Assembly: GCF_035590735.1 (NCBI RefSeq)
Contig: NZ_CP141595.1
Coordinates: 4,313,001-4,377,000, forward strand
DNA from: Rossellomorea aquimaris
Lineage (GTDB): Bacteria; Bacillota; Bacilli; Bacillales; Bacillaceae_B
Reading direction: 5' to 3'
DNA: 64,000 bases
Below the pieces are notes generated by a model that had not been told where the DNA came from, searched no databases, and saw only the letters and a program-made list of their open reading frames with translations. The translations under genes were made by a program, and so were the position numbers. Shown piece by piece: positions 49,163 to 57,751 of this stretch (position 1 is its first letter; each line of letters begins with the position of its first letter).

Positions 49163-49993
49163 TTATTTCGTCAGGTCCTTAACGAATTTAGGCAGGGCGA
49201 ATGCTGCTTTGTGCAGTTCTGGTGTGTAGTATTTTGTTTCGATATCATGGAAACGGTCTTCCGGCACTTCAATTGGATCGTGCTTTTTCGAACCGATGGT
49301 GAATGCCCATAATCCGCTTGGGTATGTCGGGATATTCGCTGTGTATAGACGAGTGATCGGGAAGATTTCCTTTACATCGCTTTGTACCTGACGAATTAAA
49401 TCTGCTTTGAACCAAGGGTTATCACACTGTGCGACAAAGATTCCGTCTTCTTTCAGTGCTTTTGAGATTCCTGCATAGAAACCTTTTGTGAATAGGTTTA
49501 CAGCTGGACCGACCGGCTCAGTCGAGTCGACCATGATAACGTCATATTCATTTTCACTTTTCGCGATATGCATGAAGCCATCGTCCACTTGTACGTCAAC
49601 GCGCTCGTTTTCCAGTTCTCCAGCAATCTCCGGAAGATACTTCTTAGAGTACTCGATCACTTTACCGTCGATTTCAACTAGTACCGCTTTCTTCACGCTT
49701 GGATGCTTTAACACTTCACGGATGACGCCACCGTCTCCGCCACCGACAACCAATACCTTCTCAGGGTTTGGGTGTGTGAATAAAGGCACATGAGCTACCA
49801 TTTCGTGATATACGAACTCGTCTTTTTGGCTTGTCATCACCATTCCATCAAGGAATAGCATGTTACCCCACTCTTCTGTCTCTGCCATTTCAAGATATTG
49901 AAAATCCGTTTGCTCTGTATGTAAAGTTTTCTTGATTTTCATCGTGATTCCGAAGTTTTCTGTTTGTTTTTCTGTGTACCAAAGTCCACTCAT
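49163..49993 (-). CDS. speE: Spermidine synthase
   Basis: A 276-residue aminopropyltransferase that makes spermidine from putrescine and decarboxylated SAM. The nucleotide-binding motif VLVVGGGDGGVIREV is near residue 82, the catalytic aspartate lies in DVIMVDSTEPVGPA near 155, and the N-terminal strand LFLDGMVMTSQKDEFVYHEM near 47 is characteristic. ATG 49993 has GAAGGGAAG upstream. It is the first gene of a speE-speB pair as in B. subtilis. Confidence 0.96.
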   Translation of the reverse strand: MSGLWYTEKQTENFGITMKIKKTLHTEQTDFQYLEMAETEEWGNMLFLDGMVMTSQKDEFVYHEMVAHVPLFTHPNPEKVLVVGGGDGGVIREVLKHPSVKKAVLVEIDGKVIEYSKKYLPEIAGELENERVDVQVDDGFMHIAKSENEYDVIMVDSTEPVGPAVNLFTKGFYAGISKALKEDGIFVAQCDNPWFKADLIRQVQSDVKEIFPITRLYTANIPTYPSGLWAFTIGSKKHDPIEVPEDRFHDIETKYYTPELHKAAFALPKFVKDLTK

Positions 49994-50357
49994 TGTTTCA
50001 ACTTCCCTTCTTGTTTTTATCGATCTTTCCGCAATTTCCGTTCTTCGCTGTAAAAATCATATACCACTAGTTTGAGTTTTCACACGTTCATCTCAGGACA
50101 AAATAGATCACTCAGTTAAGCTAAAGCCTTTAATGACGGGCTTTACTCCTATTTATAAAAACGTCCGCAAAAGACGTCATTTTTATCCTTCCCTATCATG
50201 ATAAATACAAACATGAGAAAAAGTATAGTGGAATCTAGCAAAATTTCAAGTGAAATTTTTTCTAAATCTTTGACGTTTAAAAACTCGTAAAACTTTTCAT
50301 ACTGATACTATACGCTAAACATAATATAGGATGTTTACTATTGTCCAACACAAACTT
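49994..50357. other. Divergent gap between speE and pbpG
   Basis: No gene is supported. The gap must hold the promoters of both divergent genes, but I cannot assign hexamers with confidence. Confidence 0.5.
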
Positions 50358-50383
50358 AGGTCCGTCCCTAAACTTACGGACCT
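50358..50383. repeat. A-family hairpin in the pbpG leader
   Basis: AGGTCCGT and ACGGACCT pair around a 10-base loop, ending only about 25 bases before the pbpG start and next to its ribosome binding site. It is likely transcribed as part of the 5' untranslated region. Confidence 0.7.
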
Positions 50384-50407
50384 CGGGAGGAGAAGGTGGG
50401 GAGAGGT

Positions 50408-52474
50408 ATGGAACTGATGGCTCGAATGGAGAAAACAAAAAAATATGCCAGGATGGCAGTCGTTGCAGGTTTGTTGGTTATGGTCCTGATGCTTGTTGTG
50501 CTGATCGGAATTTTAACATACGCTAAAATCCAGGGACCCCCTCCTCTTGCCGTGCCTCAATCCACTTTACTCTACGGTGAGGACGGTTCGATTATAGGGG
50601 AAACGAACACAGGAGAGAAACGCTATTGGGTGGGTCTGAAAGAAATTTCCCCAGCGCTCATCGAAGCGACCATCTCCATTGAAGACAAAAGCTTCTATCA
50701 GCACTATGGCTTCGACATCAAACGGATGGCGGGAGCTGCACTTGCCGACTTGAAAGCCATGGCAAAGGTGCAAGGAGCCAGTACCATTTCCCAACAGTAT
50801 GCTCGTAATCTATTTTTATCCCATGATAAGACATGGAAAAGAAAGATTTCAGAAGCCTTGTATACGATTCGGATCGAAATGAACTATTCGAAGAAAGAAA
50901 TTCTGGAGGGCTATTTAAATACCATCTATTATGGGCACGGAGCCTACGGAGTCCAGGCAGCAAGTCTTTACTATTTCGGTAAGGATGCCAATCAATTGAC
51001 CGTTGCTGAAGCCACTATGCTTGCCGGAATTCCGAAAGCACCGACCTACTATTCACCCGTCGCCAATATGGAGAATGCCAAGAAGCGCCAGGAACTGATC
51101 CTTCAGTCAATGACCGAGGACGGCTTCATTACAAAGGAACAACAGGCAGCTTCAAAGAGAGCTCCCGTTACCATTACAGGCGAGCATGCACACCATAAAG
51201 CAGAAACGGCTCCTTATTTTCAAGACGTTGTGAAAAGCATTCTGCGCTCTGACTTAGGCATCGAAGAGCGAACCGTTGAAATGGGCGGACTTAAGGTATA
51301 CACAACCCTTGATCCCGACCATCAAACAGTCGCAGAAAAAGTCGTGAAGGAACAAATCCCTGATGAGTCTGATATTCAACTGGGCTTTGTATCGATGAAC
51401 CCAAAGAACGGTCATGTAACAGCGCTTGTCGGAGGAAGAAGCTATGAGGAAAGCCCGTTTAATCGTGCGGTTCAGGCCGTTCGACAGCCGGGATCAACGA
51501 TTAAACCGCTCCTGTACTATTCTGCCCTGGAGCAAGGCTTCACCCCGTCTACAACGATGAAAAGTGAGTTAACATCATTCACATTTGATGATGGCAAAGC
51601 GAAATACACACCTCACAACTACAACAACAAATATGCTGGGAATGACATCACCCTCGCTCAGGCCATTGCTCTTTCAGATAATGTTTACGCAGTGAAAACC
51701 CACCTTTTCATTGGTCAGGATACTTTAACGAAAACAGCACAAGATACCTTCGGATTAACGACAAAGGTAAAAAAATACCCTTCCTCTGCACTCGGTACGT
51801 CAGGGGCAAGAGTCATCGATATGGTCAACGCCTACAATATCTTTGCCAACGGAGGCTATAAGGTGAAACCGGTATTCATTACACGTGTGGAAGACTGGTC
51901 CGGTAACGTCATTTATGAAAATAAATCCGAAAAAGAACAAGTTTTGGACCCGGATCAGGCGTATGTCATGACCCATATGCTGAGTGGTATATTTGATCCG
52001 AAGCTTAATGATTACTCAACGGTAACGGGGATCCAGATCCGGAAAGACGCCACCCGTCCCTATGCCGGAAAATCAGGTACCACCAACACAGATAACTGGA
52101 TGATCGGCTACTCACCTCAGCTGACAGCAGGGGTATGGACAGGATACGACAAAGAAAAAGAAATCTCCCTGGTCGACGATAAATATTTAGCCAAGAAACT
52201 CTGGGTGAATTTCATGGAGCAAGCCCTGAAGGATGAACCCGTCAAAAACTTCAAGCCGACGAAAGGCGTCGTCGGCGTAGCCGTGAACCCTCATAACGGA
52301 TTACTTGCTACAGAAGACTGTCCTGTCCAGCGCTTCACGTACTTTGTAAAAGGAACCGAACCAACAGAATACTGCCATGAACACCTAGGTGAAAATGAGG
52401 AACCAAAAGAGAAGACGCCAGCGAAAAAAGAAGAAAAACCTTGGTATGAAAAGGTGAAGGAATGGATTTTTTAA
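50408..52474 (+). CDS. pbpG: Class A penicillin-binding protein (PbpG/YwhE type)
   Basis: A 688-residue bifunctional peptidoglycan synthase. After one N-terminal membrane anchor (about residues 17-40), the transglycosylase domain contains TISIEDKSFYQHYGFDIKRM (catalytic Glu) and GASTISQQYARNLFL; the transpeptidase domain contains the SxxK serine in RQPGSTIKPLLYY near residue 370, SDN, and KSGTT near 560. B. subtilis PbpG acts with PbpF in forespore germ-cell-wall synthesis. I start at ATG 50408; ATG 50417 and a GTG at 50396 are possible. It is immediately followed by three B-family repeats. Confidence 0.92.
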   Translation: MELMARMEKTKKYARMAVVAGLLVMVLMLVVLIGILTYAKIQGPPPLAVPQSTLLYGEDGSIIGETNTGEKRYWVGLKEISPALIEATISIEDKSFYQHYGFDIKRMAGAALADLKAMAKVQGASTISQQYARNLFLSHDKTWKRKISEALYTIRIEMNYSKKEILEGYLNTIYYGHGAYGVQAASLYYFGKDANQLTVAEATMLAGIPKAPTYYSPVANMENAKKRQELILQSMTEDGFITKEQQAASKRAPVTITGEHAHHKAETAPYFQDVVKSILRSDLGIEERTVEMGGLKVYTTLDPDHQTVAEKVVKEQIPDESDIQLGFVSMNPKNGHVTALVGGRSYEESPFNRAVQAVRQPGSTIKPLLYYSALEQGFTPSTTMKSELTSFTFDDGKAKYTPHNYNNKYAGNDITLAQAIALSDNVYAVKTHLFIGQDTLTKTAQDTFGLTTKVKKYPSSALGTSGARVIDMVNAYNIFANGGYKVKPVFITRVEDWSGNVIYENKSEKEQVLDPDQAYVMTHMLSGIFDPKLNDYSTVTGIQIRKDATRPYAGKSGTTNTDNWMIGYSPQLTAGVWTGYDKEKEISLVDDKYLAKKLWVNFMEQALKDEPVKNFKPTKGVVGVAVNPHNGLLATEDCPVQRFTYFVKGTEPTEYCHEHLGENEEPKEKTPAKKEEKPWYEKVKEWIF

Positions 52475-52477
52475 CCG

Positions 52478-52606
52478 AAAAGCGGAAGGGCTTTGCCCAG
52501 AGGCGACAAGCATAAGGCGAACCGAACCTGCCGAAAAAGGCGGGTTTTTGCCTTTTTGGCAGGTTTGACTTATGACCTCGAGCCTCTAAGCCCCTGGAGC
52601 TGGACA
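52478..52606. repeat. B-family repeat, tandem unit 1
   Basis: AAAAGCGGAAGGGCTTTG to GGAGCTGGACA, starting four bases past the pbpG stop. Its centre (GAACCTGCC...GGCAGGTT) differs from the next two units, while both ends are conserved. Confidence 0.88.
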
Positions 52607-52611
52607 TACAG

Positions 52612-52732
52612 AAAAGCGGAAGGGGCTCGCTCTGTGGCGACAAGCATAAGGCGAGTAACCCGGAAAGGCGTCCTTTGCCTTTTTGGGTTACTTGGCTTAT
52701 GACCTCGAGCCCCAAGCCCCTGGAGCTGGACA
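52612..52732. repeat. B-family repeat, tandem unit 2
   Basis: AAAAGCGGAAGGGGCTCG to GGAGCTGGACA. It is nearly identical to unit 3 and begins 5 bases after unit 1. Confidence 0.88.
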
Positions 52733-52737
52733 TATAG

Positions 52738-52860
52738 AAAAGCGGAAGGGGCTCGCTCTGGGGCGACAAGCATAAGACCAGTAAACCGGAAAGGCGCCCT
52801 TTGCCTTTTTGGGTTACTTGGCTTATGACCTCGAGCCCCAAGCCCCTGGAGCTGGACATA
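52738..52860. repeat. B-family repeat, tandem unit 3
   Basis: AAAAGCGGAAGGGGCTCG to GGAGCTGGACA, separated from unit 2 by the same short linker (TATAG). An apparent 174-residue minus-strand frame across the three units is an artefact of the repeat. Confidence 0.88.
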
Positions 52861-52970
52861 TAGAACAGTCAGAAAAGTCGCTGTTCACAATTTGCCGCAA
52901 TAAAGTCCAAAAGTACCGCAACAGATCCAAATCACTCCCCAAAATCACGCTAAAAACTTATAAAAAACGA

Positions 52971-53003
52971 AAAACCACGGGTTTGTGCGAACCCGTGGTT
53001 TTT
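52971..53003. terminator. Bidirectional terminator between pbpG and ywhD
   Basis: AAAACCACGGGTT and AACCCGTGGTTTTT form a perfect stem with A and T flanks; it serves the convergent genes pbpG and ywhD. Confidence 0.9.
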
Positions 53004-53128
53004 CATGTCCTAGTTTATGTGCAAACTGTGATTTAAGTGTACTTTTTTTCAAGCATTAGGGCAAGATGTGAACGACATATTCAAAAAAATGTCATAGTTT
53101 GTTCACAAAAGAAGTTTTTTCTATGTTT

Positions 53129-53632
53129 TTAAATTTTTAACGCTTCCTTTAATTCGTCTTTTGAGCGTTCCCACATACCCTCGTCATGTTTCTTCAGGAA
53201 GTCTGTGAGAATCCCTTTCGACTTGTCGTCCAGATGATCAAGGACGATTTTACGTTTAATCGATTTATCCATATTATTTACATGCTCCGGCATGGACTTG
53301 TATCCTCTGCGCTTCTCACGGTTCACGACCATTTCACATGCCGTCACGCCTGCATAGTACGGTCCATTTTCCATACGGTCAATGGTGACCCAGATCAACC
53401 AGTACGGCTTACCACCTGCTGAATCCTCACGATTATTAGTGAATTTAATCCCTTTTTCAATCGGGCTCCTGGCGTGCATCGCACCGATTTCAATGGTCGC
53501 TTCCCCTTCTTCGACATCAATCATCACAGGGGAAACATTATCAAGACTTAAAGAGCCTACACCATAGCCACCGTGGCCGTCAGTAGGATCACTTTTGATG
53601 ATATTGAACCCGATGTTCTTTTTCTTTTCCAT
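53129..53632 (-). CDS. ywhD: YwhD family protein
   Basis: A 167-residue cytosolic protein of the Bacillus-specific YwhD family, function unknown. The N-terminal two-thirds (KNIGFNIIKSDPTDGHGGYG, IEIGAMHARSPIEKGIKF, PYWLIWVTIDRMENGPYYAG) is a conserved beta-rich domain; the C-terminus is helical and charged. ATG 53632 has GAAGGAG upstream. It lies 29 bases downstream of ywhC, as in B. subtilis. Confidence 0.88.
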   Translation of the reverse strand: MEKKKNIGFNIIKSDPTDGHGGYGVGSLSLDNVSPVMIDVEEGEATIEIGAMHARSPIEKGIKFTNNREDSAGGKPYWLIWVTIDRMENGPYYAGVTACEMVVNREKRRGYKSMPEHVNNMDKSIKRKIVLDHLDDKSKGILTDFLKKHDEGMWERSKDELKEALKI

Positions 53633-53661
53633 GTATCTTCACTCCTTCAAAGTTGGCGTCC

Positions 53662-54348
53662 CTAGCTAAAGACTGAAAAAACAGTTGTGAAAATGGCACT
53701 GAATGCCTGGTTTGTTGCTGTCATCCCACCTTGTAAAAGTGGCCAGATCGTATATTCATCAAGGGGTGTAATCACGATGATAAGGAATAATACGACTCCA
53801 TACTGCTCATACTGAGTCAGTTTTGCCCTGATATGATTCGGGGACAGGTCCTCTATGATCCTGTATCCATCCAGCGGAGGGAACGGCAGCAGATTAAACA
53901 CAAATAACAACACATTCAGATACACAATCATCTGCAGGAGATCGATGACAAAGGGAGGAACCCCGACTCCACCTGTCACTCCTACAAAAAAATAAAAAAA
54001 TCCGAATGCAATGAATGCAAGTAAGAAATTACTCAGGGGACCTGCCACTGAAACTAATACCCCTGCCAAACGGGGATTTTTAAATCGGGATCTCATGACC
54101 GGCACTGGACGCGCCCAGCCGAACCCCGCAATTAAGATTAAAATGGTTCCCAGGGGATCCAGATGTTGAATTGGATTTAATGTGAGTCTTCCTTGATCTT
54201 TCGCCGTCGTGTCACCAAATTTATACGCCACAAATGCATGGGCAAACTCATGAACCGTAAAGGCCATGACCAGGGCAATCACCACAAACGGAAGCTCTTC
54301 CAGCCGAAAGACGGAAATGGACTCAAAAAGAGAGCTAAATGTATCCAA
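53662..54348 (-). CDS. ywhC: Site-2 protease family membrane metalloprotease (YwhC)
   Basis: A 228-residue intramembrane zinc protease of family M50 with about five to six membrane helices. The zinc site HEFAH lies in TVHEFAHAFVAYKFGD near residue 33, and the second motif NLLPFPPLDGYRI near 160 carries the third ligand Asp. It lacks a PDZ or CBS domain, so it is a minimal S2P. The start is TTG 54348 with AAAGGAG 8 bases upstream. The substrate is unknown. Confidence 0.9.
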   Translation of the reverse strand: MDTFSSLFESISVFRLEELPFVVIALVMAFTVHEFAHAFVAYKFGDTTAKDQGRLTLNPIQHLDPLGTILILIAGFGWARPVPVMRSRFKNPRLAGVLVSVAGPLSNFLLAFIAFGFFYFFVGVTGGVGVPPFVIDLLQMIVYLNVLLFVFNLLPFPPLDGYRIIEDLSPNHIRAKLTQYEQYGVVLFLIIVITPLDEYTIWPLLQGGMTATNQAFSAIFTTVFSVFS

Positions 54349-54557
54349 AGTATGTACTCCTTTAAAAAATGTTTTACTTTCTTATTCAATAGTATACAGA
54401 AAAATTCCTGCTTCATGACCACTCTATAGAACAATTCCCGGTTCCGACAATAACAAACTTGCTCTAACATCCCCTACCCTTTACATTTAAGAGGTGGGCT
54501 AAAACGATTATGCCTACCACAGATTGTACCAAATCCAAAAGCAAGGAGCGAACCATA

Positions 54558-54743
54558 ATGCCTTATATCACAGTAAAAATGCTCGAAGGCCGTTCAGAAG
54601 AACAAAAACGCGCCCTCGTCGAAAGAGTAACCGAAGCCGTAAGCGAAACAACCGGGGCACCTGAAGAAAAAATCGTTGTCTTCATTGAAGAAATGACGAA
54701 AGGTCACTATGCAGTCGGCGGTAAGAGACTCAGTGATCAATAA
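54558..54743 (+). CDS. ywhB: 4-oxalocrotonate tautomerase family protein (YwhB)
   Basis: A 61-residue tautomerase-superfamily subunit. The catalytic N-terminal proline follows the initiator Met (MPYITVKMLEGRSEEQKRALV), and TGAPEEKIVVFIEEMTKGHYAVGG is the conserved C-terminal half with an active-site Arg/Lys region. The physiological substrate in Bacillus is unknown. ATG 54558 has AAGGAG about 10 bases upstream; the longer frame lacks the N-terminal Pro position and is rejected. Confidence 0.93.
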   Translation: MPYITVKMLEGRSEEQKRALVERVTEAVSETTGAPEEKIVVFIEEMTKGHYAVGGKRLSDQ

Positions 54744-54816
54744 AAATTAAGGACAATAAGCCTGCCATCAGACCGATCGCAGGCTCCAATCGTATCCTAT
54801 ACGAAGGAGCGCTCAC

Positions 54817-55029
54817 ATGAAATTCTTCAAACCCATGTCCCCTAAAGAAAAGACCAACTGGAACAAAAGTGCCGTACTGGGGTTCTATACATATATGGGG
54901 TTACTCTCCGTTAATAAAATATCTTCTATGATACTAGGCAGGGACCTCTTTACCTCCGCTTTCATCTTCTTCACCAGATTGACCATTTCATTCGGCTATG
55001 AAGCCTACTTAAACGTAAAAAAGGGGTAA
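54817..55029 (+). CDS. Small membrane-associated protein, hypothetical
   Basis: A 70-residue protein with AAGGAG 9 bases before its ATG. The middle holds moderately hydrophobic stretches (AVLGFYTYMGLLSVNKISSMI and LFTSAFIFFTRLTISFGYEAYL). I recognise no family. It follows ywhB by 73 bases and precedes the DUF4083 gene by 55. Confidence 0.65.
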   Translation: MKFFKPMSPKEKTNWNKSAVLGFYTYMGLLSVNKISSMILGRDLFTSAFIFFTRLTISFGYEAYLNVKKG

Positions 55030-55084
55030 ATTCTCACCTCGATGAATACGATATACCAAACCCATATGGAAAGGATGAAGTGAA

Positions 55085-55273
55085 ATGGACATAAATACCG
55101 GTGATTTACTCTTCCAATTGTTCATGATGGCTATCCTGGCAGCCATTGTGGTGGTCGCTTTCATGGTGGCAAAAGGACTTCGAAATCGAAAGATCCAGCA
55201 GCAGAAATATGACAAACAAATTGAAGAGAAGCTTGATCAAATTATAGAGAAGATGGATCAAACACCTAAATAA
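55085..55273 (+). CDS. DUF4083-type small membrane protein
   Basis: A 62-residue protein with one N-terminal transmembrane helix (LLFQLFMMAILAAIVVVAFMVA) and a charged helical tail (KYDKQIEEKLDQIIEKMDQ) that may form a coiled coil, the layout of the short Bacillus DUF4083 proteins. Function is unknown. AAAGGATG lies upstream of the ATG, and a terminator follows. Confidence 0.75.
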   Translation: MDINTGDLLFQLFMMAILAAIVVVAFMVAKGLRNRKIQQQKYDKQIEEKLDQIIEKMDQTPK

Positions 55274-55280
55274 AGTGAGG

Positions 55281-55313
55281 AAAATCGTTACGCTCATGAG
55301 TGACGATTTTTTT
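55281..55313 (+). terminator. Terminator after the DUF4083 gene
   Basis: AATCGTTAC and GTGACGATT (one G-U pair) around an 8-base loop, then seven T. Confidence 0.85.
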
Positions 55314-55321
55314 GTTCATTT

Positions 55322-55350
55322 AAAAAGGGACCACCCTTTTTGAGTGATCC
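55322..55350 (-). terminator. Terminator of ywgA
   Basis: GGGATCAC and GTGGTCCC pair, then TTTTT on the minus strand, 23 bases past the ywgA stop. Confidence 0.72.
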
Positions 55351-55373
55351 CCGCCATTCATATGAAACGTCCT

Positions 55374-55883
55374 TTATTGGACGATTTTTTTCATTTTTAA
55401 TCCTTCGATGTACGCGAAGGCTTCGTCAATTTCTTCTGTTGTATATTTCTGCTTGCTCTTAAGTGTGAATACTTTCTCCGCGACTTCTTCTTTAGGAAGG
55501 TTATCAAAATATAATACAGTTGAAACAAGTTCAAGAAAGCGTGCTGATTGAACGTTCATATCCGTCAGGCAATCCTGTAAGCATGGCATCTCTTTCTCAT
55601 AAATCTGCAGGAAGTCTTCCCCTTCTTTGGTGACGGTGTACCGATATTGATAATATCCACCCTTCTTCTCCTTCACCTCGGAGATGAATCCCATATTGCA
55701 GAGCTCTTCAACCCTTAGGGTAAGCTCTTCCGAGTATGGTCCATAAAAATGGAACTGAAATTTTTCCTGAAACGGGAATTCAAGCTTCTTCGCGATGAAG
55801 ATCATCTTCTGAAGCTTTTTTCTTCCCACCACTTCACCCGAGGCTAAGAAGGCACTCATTAGTTTTGCATGATCTTTCAACAA
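55374..55883 (-). CDS. ywgA: YwgA family protein
   Basis: A 169-residue cytosolic protein conserved next to ywfO in Bacillus. The N-terminal half (GRKKLQKMIFIAKKLEFPF, FHFYGPYSEELTLRVEELCNMG, YQYRYTVTKEGEDFL) resembles a winged helix of the type found in SocA/DUF4065-like proteins, which is an inference. Function is unknown. The start is TTG 55883 with AGGAG 10 bases upstream. It lies 58 bases downstream of ywfO. Confidence 0.85.
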   Translation of the reverse strand: MLKDHAKLMSAFLASGEVVGRKKLQKMIFIAKKLEFPFQEKFQFHFYGPYSEELTLRVEELCNMGFISEVKEKKGGYYQYRYTVTKEGEDFLQIYEKEMPCLQDCLTDMNVQSARFLELVSTVLYFDNLPKEEVAEKVFTLKSKQKYTTEEIDEAFAYIEGLKMKKIVQ

Positions 55884-55941
55884 TGTACGTCATCTCCTAC
55901 TCCTAGTATTGCATTTGTAGATCCTCATTGTGTCGTATCGT

Positions 55942-57243
55942 TTATGTTAATTCTAGAATCGTACGTATTTGTCTCTTAATATTTTTCTTCGTTGATTCGT
56001 CATATAGTAAATCCACTGGATAATATAGTTTATGATCGGTTCGGCGCTTTCCGGAAATAGAATCGACGATATCCGACTGCCTCGATAACTCCCGCAGTTC
56101 ATCATTCCTCATTAACAGATGAATCGGAAGCCGTTCTTCTTCCTCGCCTGGTCTGTAGAAATCGTATGGAAGGTCTGAAGATGAGTCCACAACTAAATAA
56201 TAGTCAGGGTCGATCCCCGCTTTTTTAAACAGAACTTCAAGCTCACTGTGCTTCTTATATTCCTTCGCCGGATCAAATTCCACGTACTTAAATAAATTAC
56301 GGTTCATGAACCGCTCACATAAGTCCCGTAAAATCGGATCCTCTTCTTCCTGCCAAATTTGAAAATAGTACATGATGACAGCTTCATCCAGCTTTAAATA
56401 GTCCTCAAGGGAAACCTCTTCCTCAAACAGGGAGTAAAAGTGGATCGGGCTTTGCTTAAAGGAATAAAACTCTTCATGAAGCTCCTTCGCTCTATGTAGA
56501 ATCTTCGTTAAAATCACTTCAGCACTCCGGGTGACCGGATGAAAATAAACCTGCCAGTACATCTGATAGCGGCTCATAATATAATCTTCCACAGCATGCA
56601 TTCCGCTCTGTTTGATCACAACTTGATCCTCACGGGGTCTCATCACTCGAAGAATACGTTCCATATCGAAATGACCGTAGCTGACTCCGGTAAAATAAGC
56701 ATCACGCTGCAAATAATCCATTCGGTCAGCATCGATCTGACTTGAAATCAGACTGACAACCAGCTTGTTTTTATACGTCTTCGCTATCACTTCCGCTACA
56801 TGCTTCGGAAAATCAGGTCCCACTTTCGTTAGAACCTCATTCACCTCTGTATTCCCTAAGATGATGGCTTGAGTGAAGTGCTCGTGATCCAGGTGAAACA
56901 CTTTTTCAAAGGAGTGGGAAAACGGTCCATGCCCCAGATCGTGTAATAACGCAGCGCAAAGGGACAATAATCGCTCATCCTGATTCCACTCCGGTCTGCC
57001 TGCGAAGACATCGTCCACGATTCGGCGGATGATCTCATACACGCCAAGAGAATGATTGAACCGGCTATGCTCGGCACCATGAAAGGTCAAGTAAGTGGTT
57101 CCCAGCTGCCTGATCCTGCGAAGTCGTTGAAACTCTTTCGTTCCAATCAAATCCCAAATCACGCGATCCCTTACATGAACATACCGATGAACAGGGTCTT
57201 TAAATACTTTTTCTTCATGTAATTTCTGCTTGGCATACTCCAT
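55942..57243 (-). CDS. ywfO: HD-domain phosphohydrolase YwfO
   Basis: A 433-residue HD-superfamily protein related to dGTP triphosphohydrolases. Metal-site motifs are HSRFNHSLGVYEI near residue 60, the HD pair in CAALLHDLGHGPFSHSFE near 95, and IDADRMDYLQRDAYFTG near 168. The substrate in Bacillus is not firmly known; dNTP hydrolysis is the family inference. ATG 57243 has AGAGGGTAG upstream. A Spo0A-box-like TTTGTCGAA lies at 57312-57320, about 70 bases upstream. Confidence 0.9.
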   Translation of the reverse strand: MEYAKQKLHEEKVFKDPVHRYVHVRDRVIWDLIGTKEFQRLRRIRQLGTTYLTFHGAEHSRFNHSLGVYEIIRRIVDDVFAGRPEWNQDERLLSLCAALLHDLGHGPFSHSFEKVFHLDHEHFTQAIILGNTEVNEVLTKVGPDFPKHVAEVIAKTYKNKLVVSLISSQIDADRMDYLQRDAYFTGVSYGHFDMERILRVMRPREDQVVIKQSGMHAVEDYIMSRYQMYWQVYFHPVTRSAEVILTKILHRAKELHEEFYSFKQSPIHFYSLFEEEVSLEDYLKLDEAVIMYYFQIWQEEEDPILRDLCERFMNRNLFKYVEFDPAKEYKKHSELEVLFKKAGIDPDYYLVVDSSSDLPYDFYRPGEEEERLPIHLLMRNDELRELSRQSDIVDSISGKRRTDHKLYYPVDLLYDESTKKNIKRQIRTILELT

Positions 57244-57311
57244 CTTCTACCCTCTTCCTAAACTAGCATATTTCTATTATAGCGACTTTCATCCTGGCAT
57301 TCATCTCGAAT

Positions 57312-57320
57312 TTTGTCGAA
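57312..57320. promoter_or_regulatory. Candidate Spo0A box upstream of ywfO
   Basis: TTTGTCGAA, embedded in T and A runs (TTTTGTCGAAAAAAA), lies about 70 bases upstream of the ywfO start. The rest of 57244-57497 shows no gene. Confidence 0.35.
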
Positions 57321-57497
57321 AAAAATAGGTATTTAGCTTCTGAATGATCCGTGCCAAGCGTTCCATTTACTTCAAAAAAATTTCAGCTTTTCGGCACGCT
57401 TGACATTAATCCATGCTTTCCCTACTTATTCTCTACCCTCTAACTAGTTTCCTTTTCCAAGAAGAGCCAAACCTATATTTTTTTATTCAGCAGAAAA

Positions 57498-57524
57498 GAA
57501 AAAACTCCCTCATTGGAAGTTTTC
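57498..57524 (-). terminator. Terminator of the DUF1450 gene
   Basis: AAAACTTCC and GGGAGTTTT (one G-U pair), followed by TTTC on the minus strand. Confidence 0.7.
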
Positions 57525-57526
57525 CT

Positions 57527-57751
57527 TTATTTCTTTATTTTCTTGATTACTTTTTCCATGAGTTCTTCTTCAGTCAACGCCGCTACAGGACGATTATTCA
57601 CAAAAGCGAATGTCTTCTTGCGTCCTGGACCACAATAGGATTGACACGCAATGTCGATCGGTGCATCCGGGTCAATTTCTTTTAATTTGGGAATTAAGGT
57701 TTTTAGGTTAACGGCCTGACAATCATCGCAAACACGAAATTCGTTTGCCAT
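57527..57751 (-). CDS. DUF1450 (YuzB-like) protein
   Basis: A 74-residue protein with four cysteines in two pairs (CDDC near residue 8 and CQSYC near 36), followed by GPGRKKTFAFVNNRPVAA. This is the DUF1450 pattern, a small thioredoxin-like or Fe-S/zinc fold of unknown role. ATG 57751 has AAAGGG upstream. It is not at this position in B. subtilis as far as I recall. Confidence 0.85.
   Translation of the reverse strand: MANEFRVCDDCQAVNLKTLIPKLKEIDPDAPIDIACQSYCGPGRKKTFAFVNNRPVAALTEEELMEKVIKKIKK

Noticed and set aside
52335..52859. 174-residue minus-strand protein overlapping the 3' end of pbpG
   Set aside because: It is translated from the three tandem B-family repeats (the same peptide blocks recur) and antisense pbpG; no ribosome binding site.
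57413..57685. 90-residue plus-strand frame near 57.5 kb
   Set aside because: It overlaps the DUF1450 gene antisense and its terminator, with composition typical of AT-rich intergenic DNA.
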